From the NCBI GenBank assembly GCA_037043235.1, contig JAWRVZ010000075.1, positions 1,074,001-1,138,000 of the forward strand: a stretch of 64,000 bases of DNA, in the 5' to 3' direction. Position 1 is the first letter of the stretch, and the number at the start of each line of letters is the position of its first letter. Below are positions 37,701 through 50,307 of the stretch, in pieces. Made by a program: the position numbers and the translations under genes. The notes beneath the pieces were generated by a model that was given only the letters and a program-made list of their open reading frames with translations, was not told the origin of the DNA and searched no databases. Source of the stretch: Rhodeus uyekii (lineage: Eukaryota; Chordata; Actinopteri; Cypriniformes; Acheilognathidae).

Positions 37701-40594
37701 CTAGTAAGCGTTAACATGAGTCGAAGTTAAAAGTTTTCCCGCAGTTAGTATAATGTCTCTAATACAATATCAAAATAAAGCATGACCATTTTTTGTTTTA
37801 AAATAAATCCCTGACCATTTTTTTTTCGGTGAATGTCTGATTCCGCCATATTCTTGTGTGCCTAATGTTACAAGTGCATGTCGACGATTTCTAAACAAAC
37901 ATATATTTTTTTTAATAAATGGTTGTTGGTGGACTGGAGATGGAGCTTCTTCACTCTTTTATTTTCCATGACTATATATTTTGACGGAAATGTACACCTC
38001 AAAGAAAAGTTTACAACACTAAGACATGTGTCACAAATGTATTTAGATGTAAAAACAAAAAGATTTGAAATGTTGAAAGGAAGGCACTTGTGCATATCTC
38101 ATAAATGCATATTGCATCAAGTCCCATCATGAATTTCGAATAGTTGTAGTTTAACACTCAGTGGGCCTTACTCAGTTTCCTCCTCTCAAACACCTGCATG
38201 ACTAAGCGTTATATTTAATATCTCAAGCACGTCTTTCTGAAACTGTGTGAAGCAGGCAGATGAACCCTCCAGTGTTTGAGAGGAGGTCTGATGGGAGACA
38301 GGATATTATTGTAACCAAACAGTTCAGCCGTGATTGTCTGGATTTGTTCTGTCAGGGTTCAGTGAATTCTGACCGGCTCTGAAAAGTTGAGAATGTTCTT
38401 GGGTTTGAAATGAATGGTTGACTTGGCTTTATAGCAGTGAAAATATGTTATATTTATCTTCAATTTCTAAATTTGCTGCAAAGACTCATCTTTTGATACT
38501 CGTTTTGGTGATTTAAACTCTATTTTCACAAGTATTGCACAACAGTTTTTATAACTAGTATTTCTTGTGCCTGTTTAAGATTAATCACTTTTTGTATTTC
38601 TCATTCATTAGCTGCTTTGGATAAAAGCATCTGCTATAAATAAATAAATGTAAAAGTACATTTTGTTCTATAGGATGGGTAGTTTGTCTGATTAATAATC
38701 AATCATTTTTCTGTGTGCTGCAGATCATAAAATAATTTAAAATCTTTAGAGAAAATAAACAATAAATTAGTTAATTTATTATAAAAAAAATTGCGTTTGG
38801 TTACAAGAATTTCATTCACACTGGATGCTTACATTTTTATTTATTGTTTCTGTTTTTGTTTATTTTTTAAATGAATAAAATAAAATAAAAACATGAATCT
38901 AGGCTATTAAATTATTTTCAATAATTGCAAACCAATGGATAACGTTCTAAAGTTTAAACCCTTCTTTTGTTAAAAAGAGCAGCAGCTGTTCGAATATAAA
39001 ATATGTGAAAAATAAATATTTTAAATATCAAGCATGAAAGCATATTCTAGTACACCCCAAAGTATCAAAGAATCAAAGTAAAGACTTTGTAAAAGGGCGT
39101 AATTGGACCCCTTTCAAGAAATAATTTAGCCCAAAAGTAAAATGATTTTACTTTCAATAATTTATGCTGATTTGAAAAACATATGAATTTCGATCTTCAA
39201 CAGAGCACAACAGGAAATATTAGCATAAATAGCATGAAGTTGAGAGTGACCAGGTGTTCCTATGCTCCGAAAAGGACAAATAAGTGTCATAACAGTATGA
39301 CTTGTGCACTCTATTTGTTATTTATCTCAAGTCTTCTGAGAAACAGAGAAGCTGGAAAGAAACTGAAGGGCTTTCAGTTCTCATTTTATGTTAATGTCAC
39401 AGTCTGAATTGGGTGAATAGAATATTTAAATTCTGCATGACTGAATAAAAGAGTACTTAAATCCTTATTTCGGGTGAGAAAAGCTTTTAAGCTCTAGGGC
39501 TTTTCAGTACAGACCAGGTCAACGCTAACAGCCAATTTTATTGCAATAGTGACCTTGAAAAAGGTGACAGATCTGAAATATATTTTGATGCTTTGTCACG
39601 TGAAATTAATCACAGGAATGAAATGAAGCAGAAGATATTGTGAAAATAATGCAAAATCACTCAGAATATTTATAAAATATCCTGAAAAAATAAAAGTAAT
39701 ACAGCAGATGCAAAATGCTATATGCACATATTGGGTTTTATTTCAAGTCTTGTGCTTGAACCGACAAATTCACATGAAAATGATCAACCATGCATGTGTT
39801 GGCAAGTATCCGAGCAAACAAGGTGGTTTATATGTTAAGTGAATTACAGAAAACGTGTATCAGCAGCATATTTTATCTGTGAATTATGTCTTAAAGTGAC
39901 AGCAGCCTAATATTCCTGCTGTATGTTTCCAATGTTAATCAAACATACTTCATTCGAGTGTCACAACTTGGCTACAAAGATGAGGGAATCAGGTTCAAAA
40001 ATATTCAATAATTCACACTGAAAGTAATCCAAAAAGGCAGGCAAACGAAACACAACCATGACATGCTATATGCTAGCATTTTTAATGACAAACCCGCGTT
40101 CAAGTGCTCTAACAAGAGCTACTTCACAGGTGAGTCACCCCTGATATTTAATTCACTGCATAGTTCATATTGATTTTTGCAGCTATTAATTTCTGTTTGT
40201 GACTGTCTCTTCTGGCAGCACACAAAACCATCTGTCAGAAGCACTGACTGTAATTACAACTGGCATTTTATGACAACTGAACTATTCTGAGGAAAAGCAC
40301 ATTTCTGCTTCACTTCCTGCTGCTGTGAACTTCAGATATGTGCTCACAGGAAGAAAGACATTTCAATAGCACTTTCCTGTAAAATATAGGGTTTCATGGC
40401 TATTTATTTCAGAATAGAAATGATTGTGGATTAGGATGCATGTCAATAGTAGGAGTGTATGATGAACTCTAGGGCATTTGTTAATAGCAATCAACACGGG
40501 GTGAACATGAGCAAGATCCAATATTCATTACCATGTTTTATTTCTGTGTCATCAGTTCAGAAATGAAATGTTCAAACATTCTGCTGTGAAAGTA

Positions 40595-40882
40595 CAATTA
40601 TACCTTGAGATTCAAGCGTTTCTAGATACAAGCAAGCCTTCGAGCAATTTTCGCTTTGAGATACGAGTAAATATTTGAGATACGAGCAGCTTACAGACAC
40701 TGACGTTAGAGGTGTTCAGCACTCAAGCGTCTCATTTATAGGGTAATTGCATGTTTTTTAGGGCCGGAACGGATTAATTTTCTTCTGTTGTTTCTTATGG
40801 AAAAAAATTATTTGAGATACGAGCAGTTTGAGTTACGAGCTCGTCCTGAAACAAATTATGCTCGTATCTCAAGGTATTACTG
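40595..40882. mobile_element. Pogo/Tigger-like element T2, copy C (short)
   Basis: It starts CAATTATACCTTGAGATTCA and ends GCTCGTATCTCAAGGTATTA then CTG, flanked by TA (40593-40594 and 40883-40884). At 288 bp it is an internally deleted version of copy B. Confidence 0.85.
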
Positions 40883-41444
40883 TATTTTGCATGTGTGTTT
40901 AATAGAAATCTTATAAAAGTTTTAATAATTTGTAACCGATAGAACATCCATAAACTCAACTTTATAAACCAGCTGTGTCCAATCCTGTTCCTCGAGGTCT
41001 TTGCTTTGCTTCAAAGCATAATACACGTTAAACACAATACATCCTTTTAGACATAATGCCTGTTTCTTTACTGCTGAAAACTGTTAGCAGACAAGAAACT
41101 AAAGATGCAGTAAAAGTTGGTGTGCCAATAAACCACTTGACATTCTGATAGTAAAGCTGGTAAATCAGAAAGCCACGTCACGTTTGCTGATCAGGGAAAT
41201 TAAAATTCATGCTTCATTCCAAAATAATGAAGTGTTGTTTAACCTTTAAAATGCGTTGTTAATCAGCGATATCTTATCCGATATTCCCTGCACATCGTCT
41301 TCTGCTCCGCTGATCAAAAACCTTCTGAAATGCTGGTGCATTTCATTCAAAAGACATTTTATAGAGGCCTTTCTCTCTGCTGTCATATACATTTCCTGCA
41401 TAAATTACACTGCATTTGCGAAGGTGTTGGGCGTGATTATAAAT

Positions 41445-41528
41445 AGGGGTGAATTCAGCTTGATTGGGATGTTTTTTCCAACTCATCTCAATGGCAGAAA
41501 GGATCCCAGTCACCCTGAATTCACCCCT
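41445..41528. repeat. 84-bp near-perfect hairpin
   Basis: AGGGGTGAATTCAG at the left is exactly complementary to CTGAATTCACCCCT at the right. Pairing continues through TGATTGGGAT/ATCCCAGTCA and a T-run/A-run with few mismatches, giving about 30 base pairs around a short loop. It could be a palindromic MITE or a small-RNA hairpin; the sequence alone does not decide. Confidence 0.8.
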
Positions 41529-42277
41529 CATTTTTAGTACGTATGGTTATGAGCTTGTCAGTTCATCTTATTGCTCATATTTTATTATTTTGGTGCTGTT
41601 GTATTAGACGTCACATGAAGAATATCATTAAGTGTTAGCATAAAGGGGTCTTTTATTTTGTAAATGGTCTTTTATAAAGTGGTTATTAACAAATGTGGTC
41701 ATTTATCATACTTTAAATCATGAATACTTAGTATGCACCACTAGATATGGATCTACACCCAGCGTGATCTGATGGTTTGCACAGTAGGTTGAGAGTTTGA
41801 CCCTGAGAAACAGTCATATTTAATACATTTTCAGATTGATTTACTTCGGGCAGTCACATAACTGATGGAAGAGGTCATGTACATATTTCTAACTCCTGTT
41901 GGGAAATTCATTCAGTGTGAGTAGATTAAAGTCTTATGGGGCAGAATTCTTTATTATGGCCTAAAGATATGAATAAAATTGGTAGAGATGAACTTTGGCT
42001 AAGGCAAGTTTCAAATTACTGTAAAATAAAAGATCCAAATGTCACATTAATTCAAGATGTATCGATTTTGAGGTTCACGGCATCTGAAGAGAAACTGCGT
42101 TATGTAATTTTCTGAATTACAGGCGTCGCATAATGAGAAATCACTTTTCCTTGACCTTTTGAAATAACAAAATATAAAGAAAACATGGAGTTTGCCTCGT
42201 TTAAACCTGTACGGTTTCTTCTGTGGAGCACAAAAGATGTTCAAAGAAGTACCAGCATGAACTAAATAAGCCTTGAT

Positions 42278-42686
42278 AAACACACACACTCTCACTCACT
42301 CACACACACACAAACTCACACACACACACACTCACTCACACACACACACAAACTCACACACACACACAAACTCACACACACGCACGCATGCACACACACA
42401 CACATACACTCATTTACTCACACTCACACTCACACACACACACACACACACACATACACTCAATCACTCACAAACACACACACACACACTCACACACATA
42501 CACATACACTCAATCACTCACAAACACACACTCATATACACACACACGAACACACACTCATATACACACACACGAACACACACTCATACACATATTCACT
42601 CACACACACACAAACACACACGCACTCAAACTCATACACACACACACACACACACACTCACACACACACACTCACACACACATGCA

Positions 42687-42755
<69 letters not shown>

Positions 42756-42770
42756 ACACACACACACAAG
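42278..42770 (+). repeat. Imperfect (CA)n array
   Basis: About 490 bp of CA repeats broken by CACTCA, CATACA, CACGAA and CACAAA variants. Thr/His-rich frames here are artefacts. Confidence 0.98.
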
Positions 42771-44277
42771 CAGAAAGGACTATGTTTATTAAAAATGCAT
42801 TGGTCGGTGTTGAATTGTTGCATCAGTTTGATTCCCATATCAAACTCCTCAGTAATAAATGCGAAAGCAATAAACCTTGATTTCTCCAAAGGTTTCTTTT
42901 GCTTTGAGCAAAAATCATCAGCAGTGTTTGCTGTCAAGCATCAGTACTACTATTGCTCTCTGACAGTTAAACGAACCAAAGTAATGCATGAATTATGCCT
43001 CAGCTTGTTTAAGAGAGTGTATGGCATTGCTTTTCTAAAGGGGCGTATTTAGATAATATGAAGATTATAGAGACAGATGACTGACTCCAAAGAGACACAC
43101 AACAGTAGCTGGCGACTTCTTGTGGTTGAACCTGGTAACTTACTGTGATTGAGTCCTGATAAAGTGTTAATTCAACTTCAAGTCCGAAGACATCGACCTT
43201 GAGTTTCCTTCTCAAACCTTTAACATTCATTTGTGTTTTGTGTAATATTTTTGCACATGTGAAATGCAGATCTCACCTTGAGTTTTCCACACATCTTTTT
43301 AAAGCTCGGTTACTTATTGATAGAAGCAGATTTTGAAGAGAGGGATAAAGAGCAACTAACACAGTTAAGACTTTAATACTTTCTAGAAAATGAAGAAAAT
43401 GAAGACTGACCTCTTTGTGATTTAGTTCCTTTCAGGAGAAAACTGATTTCTATACACACTTTGGCACGTTTTTACTAATAAATGTTTAAAGTCACCCTGA
43501 GCTTTTACTGTAATAAAACACTATGAGTATGTGGAAATTGTAAAGGTGTTCTGTCCTCAAAAATGATTGAAGGACATTTCATACTATTTTGCTTTTGAAA
43601 TCTACATTCTGGCTAACATGAAGAAAAAAAAGGTTTTAAGTTTGCAGTATTTTTGGACAAAATATGAAGTTGAAATTTGTATTTATCAGTCCCCTTCTCC
43701 TTACTTCTCCTTTTTTCCTTCAATGATCTGATCAAAATATATTATTATATTATTAACAAGATGAGCTTGTCACTAGTCAAGGTCAATCAGGCCAACTCTG
43801 ACATCATGGTGGTTAATTTTACACAATCAAACACTTTTTTTCAGAAAGATATTAAAATATAATAATTTTAATGATTAGTTTTTAAGATGTAAACATTCAT
43901 TTTTAATAATACATTTATATTTTTTATGGTCAAGCACCAATACTCAATTTTTCAGAAAAATATTTAAACTCATTTTTTTAATCAATAATTTGTAATATTT
44001 AGACATACATTTATAATAATTCAATGTTATTTTCCATGGGCAATTCCCTACACTCATATTTTAACTTTTATCAGTGATTTTTAATATTTAAAAAATCTCT
44101 TTTTAATTTGTATAATCTAATTTGTTTTGTCTAATTCATTAATTTGTATGATACAAATTCTTTATATTAAAATATTACTTTTAATAATAATAATGATAAT
44201 AATAATACACACATTTTCTTTTTCATTTATTAATATCATTAATTTACATAATATAATTTATTTATTAATATTAACAC

Positions 44278-44365
<88 letters not shown>

Positions 44366-44767
44366 TTATATTAATTTTATAAAACGGGAACACAGTCTTT
44401 AAAAAAAAATATTAAAAATTTTACCCTATTTTTCTTCATAACAATTTATTTTAATTTTAATATTTAATTGCTAATTTTTACTAAATAATTTAATTGTACT
44501 TAATTGTACATGAGCAAGCACCAACATTTACATTTTCTTCCAAAAAGTAGCTCTTTTTTTTAGCACAAAACTTTTAATGGAGCCATCAACCTAAAATATA
44601 ACAGTCAAAGTGTTTTTCTCCCCCTTTCACAGAGATCAAAGAACAAAAATGAGAGTGGGAGTATAAAAATAAATATTTCTACTCCAGAAACAGTTCATCA
44701 TATTGCTCATATTTCATTATTTTGGCGTTGTTCTATCAGACACAGCGTGTACTTTGGCATGAAGTGG
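42771..44767. other. Intergenic, AT-rich
   Basis: No gene was recognised. From about 43.6 to 44.5 kb the DNA is extremely AT-rich and contains an (AT)40 tract at 44280-44359. Short hydrophobic frames there reflect composition. Confidence 0.45.
44280..44359 (+). repeat. (AT)n microsatellite
   Basis: About 40 AT dinucleotides without interruption, which can extrude as a cruciform. Confidence 0.98.
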
Positions 44768-44773
44768 TTTATT
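44768..44773 (-). terminator. Candidate gpx7 poly(A) signal
   Basis: AATAAA on the minus strand, 229 bp beyond the gpx7 stop codon, which would give a short 3' UTR. It is the nearest hexamer I could find. Confidence 0.5.
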
Positions 44774-45001
44774 GATTTACAAAAATGTCTTTCATCACTT
44801 TAGTTCTCAGTGCTTCTCTTTACAAACAAAGTTTTAACAACTGAAAGATTCACGACTGATTGAGAGGATACAGTTTCGTTTAAAATGCTGGTGTAATCTC
44901 ACACTTTAAATAGGCCTAAATTAGCATTTGTTTCTTCAAAGAAATCTGTTTCTGAGGTCTGTGTGTTGACAGTTTTCAGAACGGAAGAAGATTCAAAGGA
45001 C

Positions 45002-45165
45002 TTAAAGCTCTTCTTTCCTCTTGATGATCAGCTTCCGAACCATATCCGCTATCCGTGGGCGGATCTCTTTGACGGAGACATCAGGACCCCACGCATCCAC
45101 AACTTTGCCGTCAGTATCGATGAGGTACTTCCAGAAATTCCAGGTCGGCTCTTTCCGAGACGCCT
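45002..45165 (-). CDS. gpx7: gpx7 coding exon 3
   Basis: Acceptor TAATTTCAG; two bases complete codon 133, then the frame reads ASRKEPTWNFWKYL (W141 and N142 of the catalytic tetrad) and ends KRKEEL with TAA at 45004-45002. The terminal KEEL is a KDEL-type ER retrieval signal, as in mammalian GPX7 (REDL). The exon break matches the human YLAQTSGKEPTWNF region. Confidence 0.95.
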
Positions 45166-45345
45166 CTGAAATTAGAAAAGAGTGACAGCATGTCAAATTA
45201 ATAAGCTGTTGCATTGCATGCAAATGAAACGTTTCCACAAGCACTTTATGTGAGACCATGAGGCATGAGGCACTGCACATGAACCATTAAAGTGTGATTT
45301 AATTGTCTAATACTTCTTGCTCCCTCTGTGATCTGTTCCACTCAC

Positions 45346-45607
45346 CCACTAGGTATTTGTAAGCGTTATTTGCCCCGATTCCAGCCACAGCGATCTTGCT
45401 GAAGATGGGAAAAGAAACCCCGTACTCCCGCCGCACGAAGCTGTCGATCTCTTTGTCGCTGCCGGGCTCCTGCTGGCCAAACTGGTTGCAGGGAAACGCC
45501 AGAACGTTGAAGTGAAACGGCCCGAAGTCTTTTTGCAGCTGCTGGAGGTCTTTGTAGTGTTCGTCAGTGTAACCGCACTCACTGGCCACATTCACCACCA
45601 GAGAAAC
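45346..45607 (-). CDS. gpx7: gpx7 coding exon 2 (peroxidatic site)
   Basis: Acceptor TTTGCAG, donor GTGAGT, 262 bases. It starts VSLVVNVASECGYTDEHY: the peroxidatic residue is cysteine C56, not selenocysteine. FNVLAFPCNQFGQQEP follows with C85 and catalytic Q91. The dimer-interface loop of the tetrameric GPXs is absent, as expected for GPX7/GPX8. There is no transmembrane anchor, which separates it from GPX8. Confidence 0.96.
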
Positions 45608-45665
45608 CTGCAAACACACCGCAGGAACAACAACAACATCAGACTTTATACACATCTACTGCATA

Positions 45666-46748
45666 TAGATAGATAGATGGATAGATGGACGGACGGATGG
45701 ATGGATAGATGGATGGATGGATGGATAGATGGATAGATGGATGGATGGATGGATAGATAGAGACGGATGGATGGATAGAGATGGATGGATGGATAGAGAC
45801 GGATGGATGGATGGATAGATAGATAGATAGATAGATAGAGATGGATGGATGGATGGATGGATAGATAGATAGAGATGGATGGATAGATAGATGGATAGAT
45901 AGAGATGGATGGATGGATGGATGGATAGATAGAGATGGATGGATGGATAGATAGAGATGGATGGATGGATGGATGAATGAATGGATAGAGATGGATGGAT
46001 GGATAGATAGAGATGGATGGATGGATGGATGGATAGATAGAGATGGATGGACGGATGGATAGAGATGGACGGACGGATGGATGGATAGATAGAGATGGAT
46101 GGACGGATGGATGGATGGATAGAGATGGATGGACGGATGGATGGATAGAGATGGATGGACGGATGGATGGATAGAGATGGATGGACGGATGGATAGAGAT
46201 GGACGGACGGATGGATGGATAGATAGAGATGGATGGATGGATAGATAGAGATGGACGGACGGATGGATGGATAGAGATGGATGGACGGATGGATGGATAG
46301 ATAGAGATGGACGGATGGATAGATAAATAGAGATGGACGGACGGATGGATGGATAGATAGAGATGGACGGACGGATGGATGGATAGATAGAGATGGACGG
46401 ATGGATGGATAGATAGAGATGGACGGATGGATGGATAGATAGAGATGGACGGATGGATGGATAGATAGAGATGGATGGACGGATGGATGGATAGATAGAG
46501 ATGGACGGATGGATGGATAGATAGAGATGGATGGACGGATGGATGGATAGATAGAGATGGACGGATGGATGGATAGATAGAGATGGATGGACGGACGGAT
46601 GGATAGATAGAGATGGACGGATGGATAGAGATGGACGGACGGATGGATAGATAGAGATGGACAGATGGATAGATAGATAGAGATGGACGGATGGATAGAT
46701 AGAGATGGACGGATGGATAGATAGAGATGGACGGACGGATGGATGGAT
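45666..46748 (+). repeat. GGAT/GATA tetranucleotide array
   Basis: 1.08 kb of GGAT, GATA, GGAC and GAGAT words arranged into loose higher-order units around ATAGAGATGGACGGATGGAT. Minus-strand frames of about 370 codons (IHPSIHPSLSIYPS) are repeat translations and end in gpx7 intron sequence. Confidence 0.98.
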
Positions 46749-46904
46749 CCATTTCATCTGAGAGGTTGTTCCTGCTGCTTCTACAGTAAAAGGGCGACTG
46801 ATTGCCTTTAAAATGCTGGTAAATACTTAGTTGTTGTAGTTCAGTGGAGGAGTAATAAAGTAGAGATAGTAGTTAATGTAGTGATAAGATGATTTAATAG
46901 TAGT

Positions 46905-47045
46905 CTAACTACCAGGAACGTTCTCTGAACTTTGGCTAATGTTCTGGAAAGGTTCTCTCAGTTATGAACAAACGTTCTTCAGTAACGTTAAGAGAACGTT
47001 TGTTCAGCGTTATCTGGTCTTTACTATAGTGTTCTCAAAACGTTA
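46905..47045. repeat. AACGTTCT-rich repeat
   Basis: Repeated GGAACGTTCTCTGAAC, ACAAACGTTCTTCAGT and AGAGAACGTTTGTTCAG words, several mutually inverted. It resembles a dispersed fish repeat; limits are approximate. Confidence 0.5.
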
Positions 47046-47254
47046 ATGCAAAAATATTATTTATACTACATTCATAAAAAGTTTCTCCACCTTGGAAACC
47101 TGAGTTTAGAAAGATAGATTTAGATAGGAAGAATGTTTAAAAGTTTGGTATTTGGGGCAAAAGGCAGAATAATTAACATGATAATAAACAAACGCTAACT
47201 TTGACTTGAACAAACTATTTCCTTACACTAACAATGGAACTTAAGCCCAGATTC

Positions 47255-47532
47255 AGATTCATTATACTATTATATAATATAATATAATATAATACAATTA
47301 AATATAAAAGAATATAATATAATATAATACAATTAAATATAATGTAATATACTATAATATAATAATACAATATAATACAATTAAATGTAATACTGTATAA
47401 TATAAAATAATATAATAAAATTAAATATAATGTAATATACTATAATATAATAATACAATATAATACAATTAAATATAATATAATATAATATAATATAATA
47501 TAATATACTGTATTATAATATAATATAAAAGA
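47255..47532 (+). repeat. (TATAA)n AT-rich repeat
   Basis: Irregular TATAA/TAATA units interleaved with ACAATTAAATATAA, partly duplicated (a block near 47340-47375 recurs near 47430-47470). Confidence 0.93.
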
Positions 47533-47802
47533 GTTGATGAAGGGTTTCTTTTGTTGAAGATTTTCACATATATTTTTTTTTTACACATACAAGTTATTCA
47601 ACATCGACACCTAGTGACTCAAAGTGAATTGTGCAAATTCAGTTCTGCTTAAAACAACTCATTATAATCACACCATCAATTATTTATGAATACATAACGG
47701 TTTTTAAAGTTTTAAATTTCTAATGCAGATCAATTGTTAGTCTTTAAAATACTTTATGTCTGCAAACTTAAACATTACAGTCGTGCTGTTTAATTCTGGA
47801 CT

Positions 47803-48031
<229 letters not shown>

Positions 48032-48350
48032 AATGTTTGAATATTATTGTTTGCATTGTTCTCTGTTAATATTAGTGCTAAAAGAGATTATAAAGTGTAA
48101 CGCACTTCAACAGAGGTGAGCAGCAGCGGCGGGGACGCGCAGGGATGCGCGAGGCTGCCACGTCGACGCGCACAATGAATGAACAGCAACTCCAGGCTGA
48201 AGGTTAGTAGTTTATTAGAAGGAAAACACATGGATTGAGGAAATTCTACAGCAGTGTTAAAGCACGCATGCACAACCGCAGTGATGCAACGTTAGTAACG
48301 CAGGCTTTAGTTGCATCTCGCGCGTGCATTGCTCAGTTCTGGAGACTCAC

Positions 48351-48485
48351 CGATCCTCTGTATTTATCCAGAGAAACTAACCTCCCTCTGCTGTTCACCA
48401 CCTTAAACGTGTAAAAGTCTTTCTGTTTGGCCTCAGTCAGACATGACAGAGTCAGCAAGGTGAGCGCCTTTAGAAACAAGCCCAT
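48351..48485 (-). CDS. gpx7: gpx7 coding exon 1 (signal peptide)
   Basis: 45 codons from ATG (48485-48483) to donor GTGAGT. Residues 1-19 (MGLFLKALTLLTLSCLTEA) form a signal peptide; then QKDFYTFKVVNSRGRLVSLD and KYRGS, matching human GPX7 (QDFYDFKAVNIRGKLVSLEK). The joined protein is 186 residues against 187 in human. GPX7 is an ER-lumen thiol peroxidase that uses hydrogen peroxide to oxidise protein disulphide isomerase, aiding oxidative folding. An upstream in-frame GTG extension was rejected. The gene lies head-to-head with the tut4-like gene. Confidence 0.95.
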
Positions 48486-48660
48486 AATGCAGTGAGATTG
48501 CTCTGATGGAGAGCCGGAGAGATGAGCGAACGGGACGGTCCGGGACGGGATGAAAACCTCATTCAGACCTAGAGCGGAACGTGCGCGCGCCCGCCCGAAC
48601 GACCGGTCACGAGCATCCGCATTCCTCTGCGCGCGAGCAAACTCCTTGTTTTCAGACACT
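48486..48660 (-). promoter_or_regulatory. gpx7 5' leader and CpG-rich promoter
   Basis: This interval is strongly enriched in CG dinucleotides (GTGCGCGCGCCCGCCC on the plus strand near 48580-48596) compared with the AT-rich surroundings. The transcription start cannot be fixed. The start codon sits inside GCCCATAATGCAGTG (48480-48494, plus strand), a sequence repeated exactly at 50999-51013. Confidence 0.5.
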
Positions 48661-48809
48661 GATAGTTAAGGTAAAGGTTTGTTTTTATTTTTTTATTTTA
48701 CGTAGGCTGGGAAACTGGGTTTGTTGAATGAATAGCCTACTTTTTAGACTTTAAAGTATTGTTTAATTTGATCACTGCTGAAATTTCCAACACAAACCAG
48801 CATGGGTTC

Positions 48810-50305
48810 CAGTTTATTCTGGGGTAGTGCTGGTCTTGTCTTGGTCTCATCAAACTTTGGTCTTGGTCTGGACTTGGCCTCAACACACTCTGGTCTTAGT
48901 CTTGTATTGGTCTCATCACATCTGGCCTTGGTCTGGTCTTGGTCTCATCATATCTGGCCTTGGTCTTTTCTTGGTCTCATCACATCTGGCCTTGGTCTGG
49001 TCTTGGTCTCATTACACTCTGGTCTTGGTCTTTTCTTGGTCTCATCACACTCTGGTCTTGGTTTCAACACACTCTTTTCTTGGTCTGGTCTTGGTCTAAT
49101 CATACTTTGGTCTTGGTCTAATCACACATTTATTTTGGTCTCATCAAACTTTGGTCTTGGTCTTATCTCGGTCTTGGTCTCATCAAACTGTGGTCTTGGT
49201 CTTGTCTTGGTCTCATTACACTCTGGTCTTGGTCTTTTCTTGGTCTCATCACACTCTGGTCTTGGTTTCAACACACTCTTTTCTTGGTCTGGTCTTGGTC
49301 TAATCATACTTTGGTCTTGGTCTAATCACACATTTATTTTGGTCTCATCAAACTTTGGTCTTGGTCTTATCTCGGTCTTGGTCTCATCAAACTGTGGTCC
49401 TGGTCTGGTCTTGGTCTAATCACACTCTGGTCTTGGTCTAATCACACTCTAGTCTTGGTCTCATCACACTCTAGTCTTGGTCTGGTCTTGGTCTCATCAA
49501 ACTTTGGTCTTGGTCTCAACACATTCTGGTCTTGGTTTTGACTTGGTCTTGGTCTGGTCTTGGTCTAATCACACTCTTGTTTTGGTCTCATCAAACTTGG
49601 GTCTTGGTCTGGTCTCGGTCTTGGTCTCATCAAACTGTGGTCCTGGTCTGGTCTTGGTCTAATCACACTCTGGTCTTGGTCTAATCACACTCTAGTCTTG
49701 GTCTGGTCTTGGTCTCATCACACTCTGGTCTTGGTCTCATCAAACTGTGGTCCTGGTCTGGTCTTGGTCTAATCACACTCTGGTCTTGGTCTAATCACAC
49801 TCTAGTCTTGGTCTGGTCTTGGTCTCATCACACTCTAGTCTTGGTCTGGTCTAGGTCTCATCAAACTTTGGTCTTGGTCTCAACACATTCTGGTCTTGGT
49901 TTTGACTTGCTCTTGGTCTGGTCTTGGTCTAATCACACTCTTGTTTTGGTCTCATCAAACTTTGGTCTTGGTCTCATCAAACTGTTGTCTTGGTCTCATC
50001 ACACTCTGGTCTTGGTCTAATCACACTCTAGTCTTGGTCTGGTCTTGGTCTCATCACACTCTGGTCTTGGTCTGGTCTTGGTCTCATCAAACTGTGGTCC
50101 TGGTCTGGTCTTGGTCTAATCACACTCTGGTCTTGGTCTAATCACACTCTAGTCTTGGTCTCATCACACTCTAGTCTTGGTCTGGTCTTGGTCTCATCAA
50201 ACTTTGGTCTTGGTCTCAACACATTCTGGTCTTGGTTTTGACTTGCTCTTGGTCTGGTCTTGGTCTAATCACACTCTGGTCTTGGTCTCATCAAACTTTG
50301 GTCTT
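48810..50305 (+). repeat. TGGTCTTGGTCTCATCACACTC minisatellite
   Basis: 1.5 kb built from TGGTCTTGGTCT with CATCACACTC, AATCACACTC, CATCAAACTT or CAACACATTC inserts, in repeated longer blocks (one about 180 bp near 49020 and 49210). The array resumes for about 50 bp at 50790-50840 after an insertion. Frames such as LVSSHSGLGL are repeat artefacts. It fills most of the space between the divergent gpx7 and tut4-like promoters. Confidence 0.97.
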
Positions 50306-50307
50306 GG

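Larger units (their letters stand above)
37701..42277. other. Intergenic, mostly unassigned
   Basis: No gene is visible. It includes a tRNA-like repeat tail near 38616-38652 (GGATAAAAGCATCTGCTATA), a pogo-like copy, an 84-bp hairpin at 41445-41528 and a 51-bp block at 41559-41609 resembling gpx7 3' DNA, reported separately. Confidence 0.45.

Noticed and set aside
37088..37714. 208-codon frame of YMSTNSLICS decapeptides as a real gene
   Set aside because: The unit is a 30-bp satellite and adjacent 32-bp units break the frame. No promoter, splice site or non-repeat sequence supports a gene, so it is kept only as an observation.
42273..43052. 259-codon Thr/His-rich frame
   Set aside because: Reads through a CA array into unrelated DNA; composition explains it.
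45639..46757. Minus-strand open frames of about 370 codons (IHPSIHPSLS repeats)
   Set aside because: Pure translation of a GGAT/GATA array inside gpx7 intron 1; two overlapping frames are equally open and there is no complex sequence or splice context.
48486..48659. N-terminal extension of gpx7 from an upstream GTG
   Set aside because: It would add an arginine-rich segment before a clear signal peptide; the ATG at 48485 aligns with GPX7 starts.
48802..49419. 205-codon Leu/Ser/Trp/Gly-rich frame
   Set aside because: Minisatellite translation; the period stays open by chance and no domain is present.
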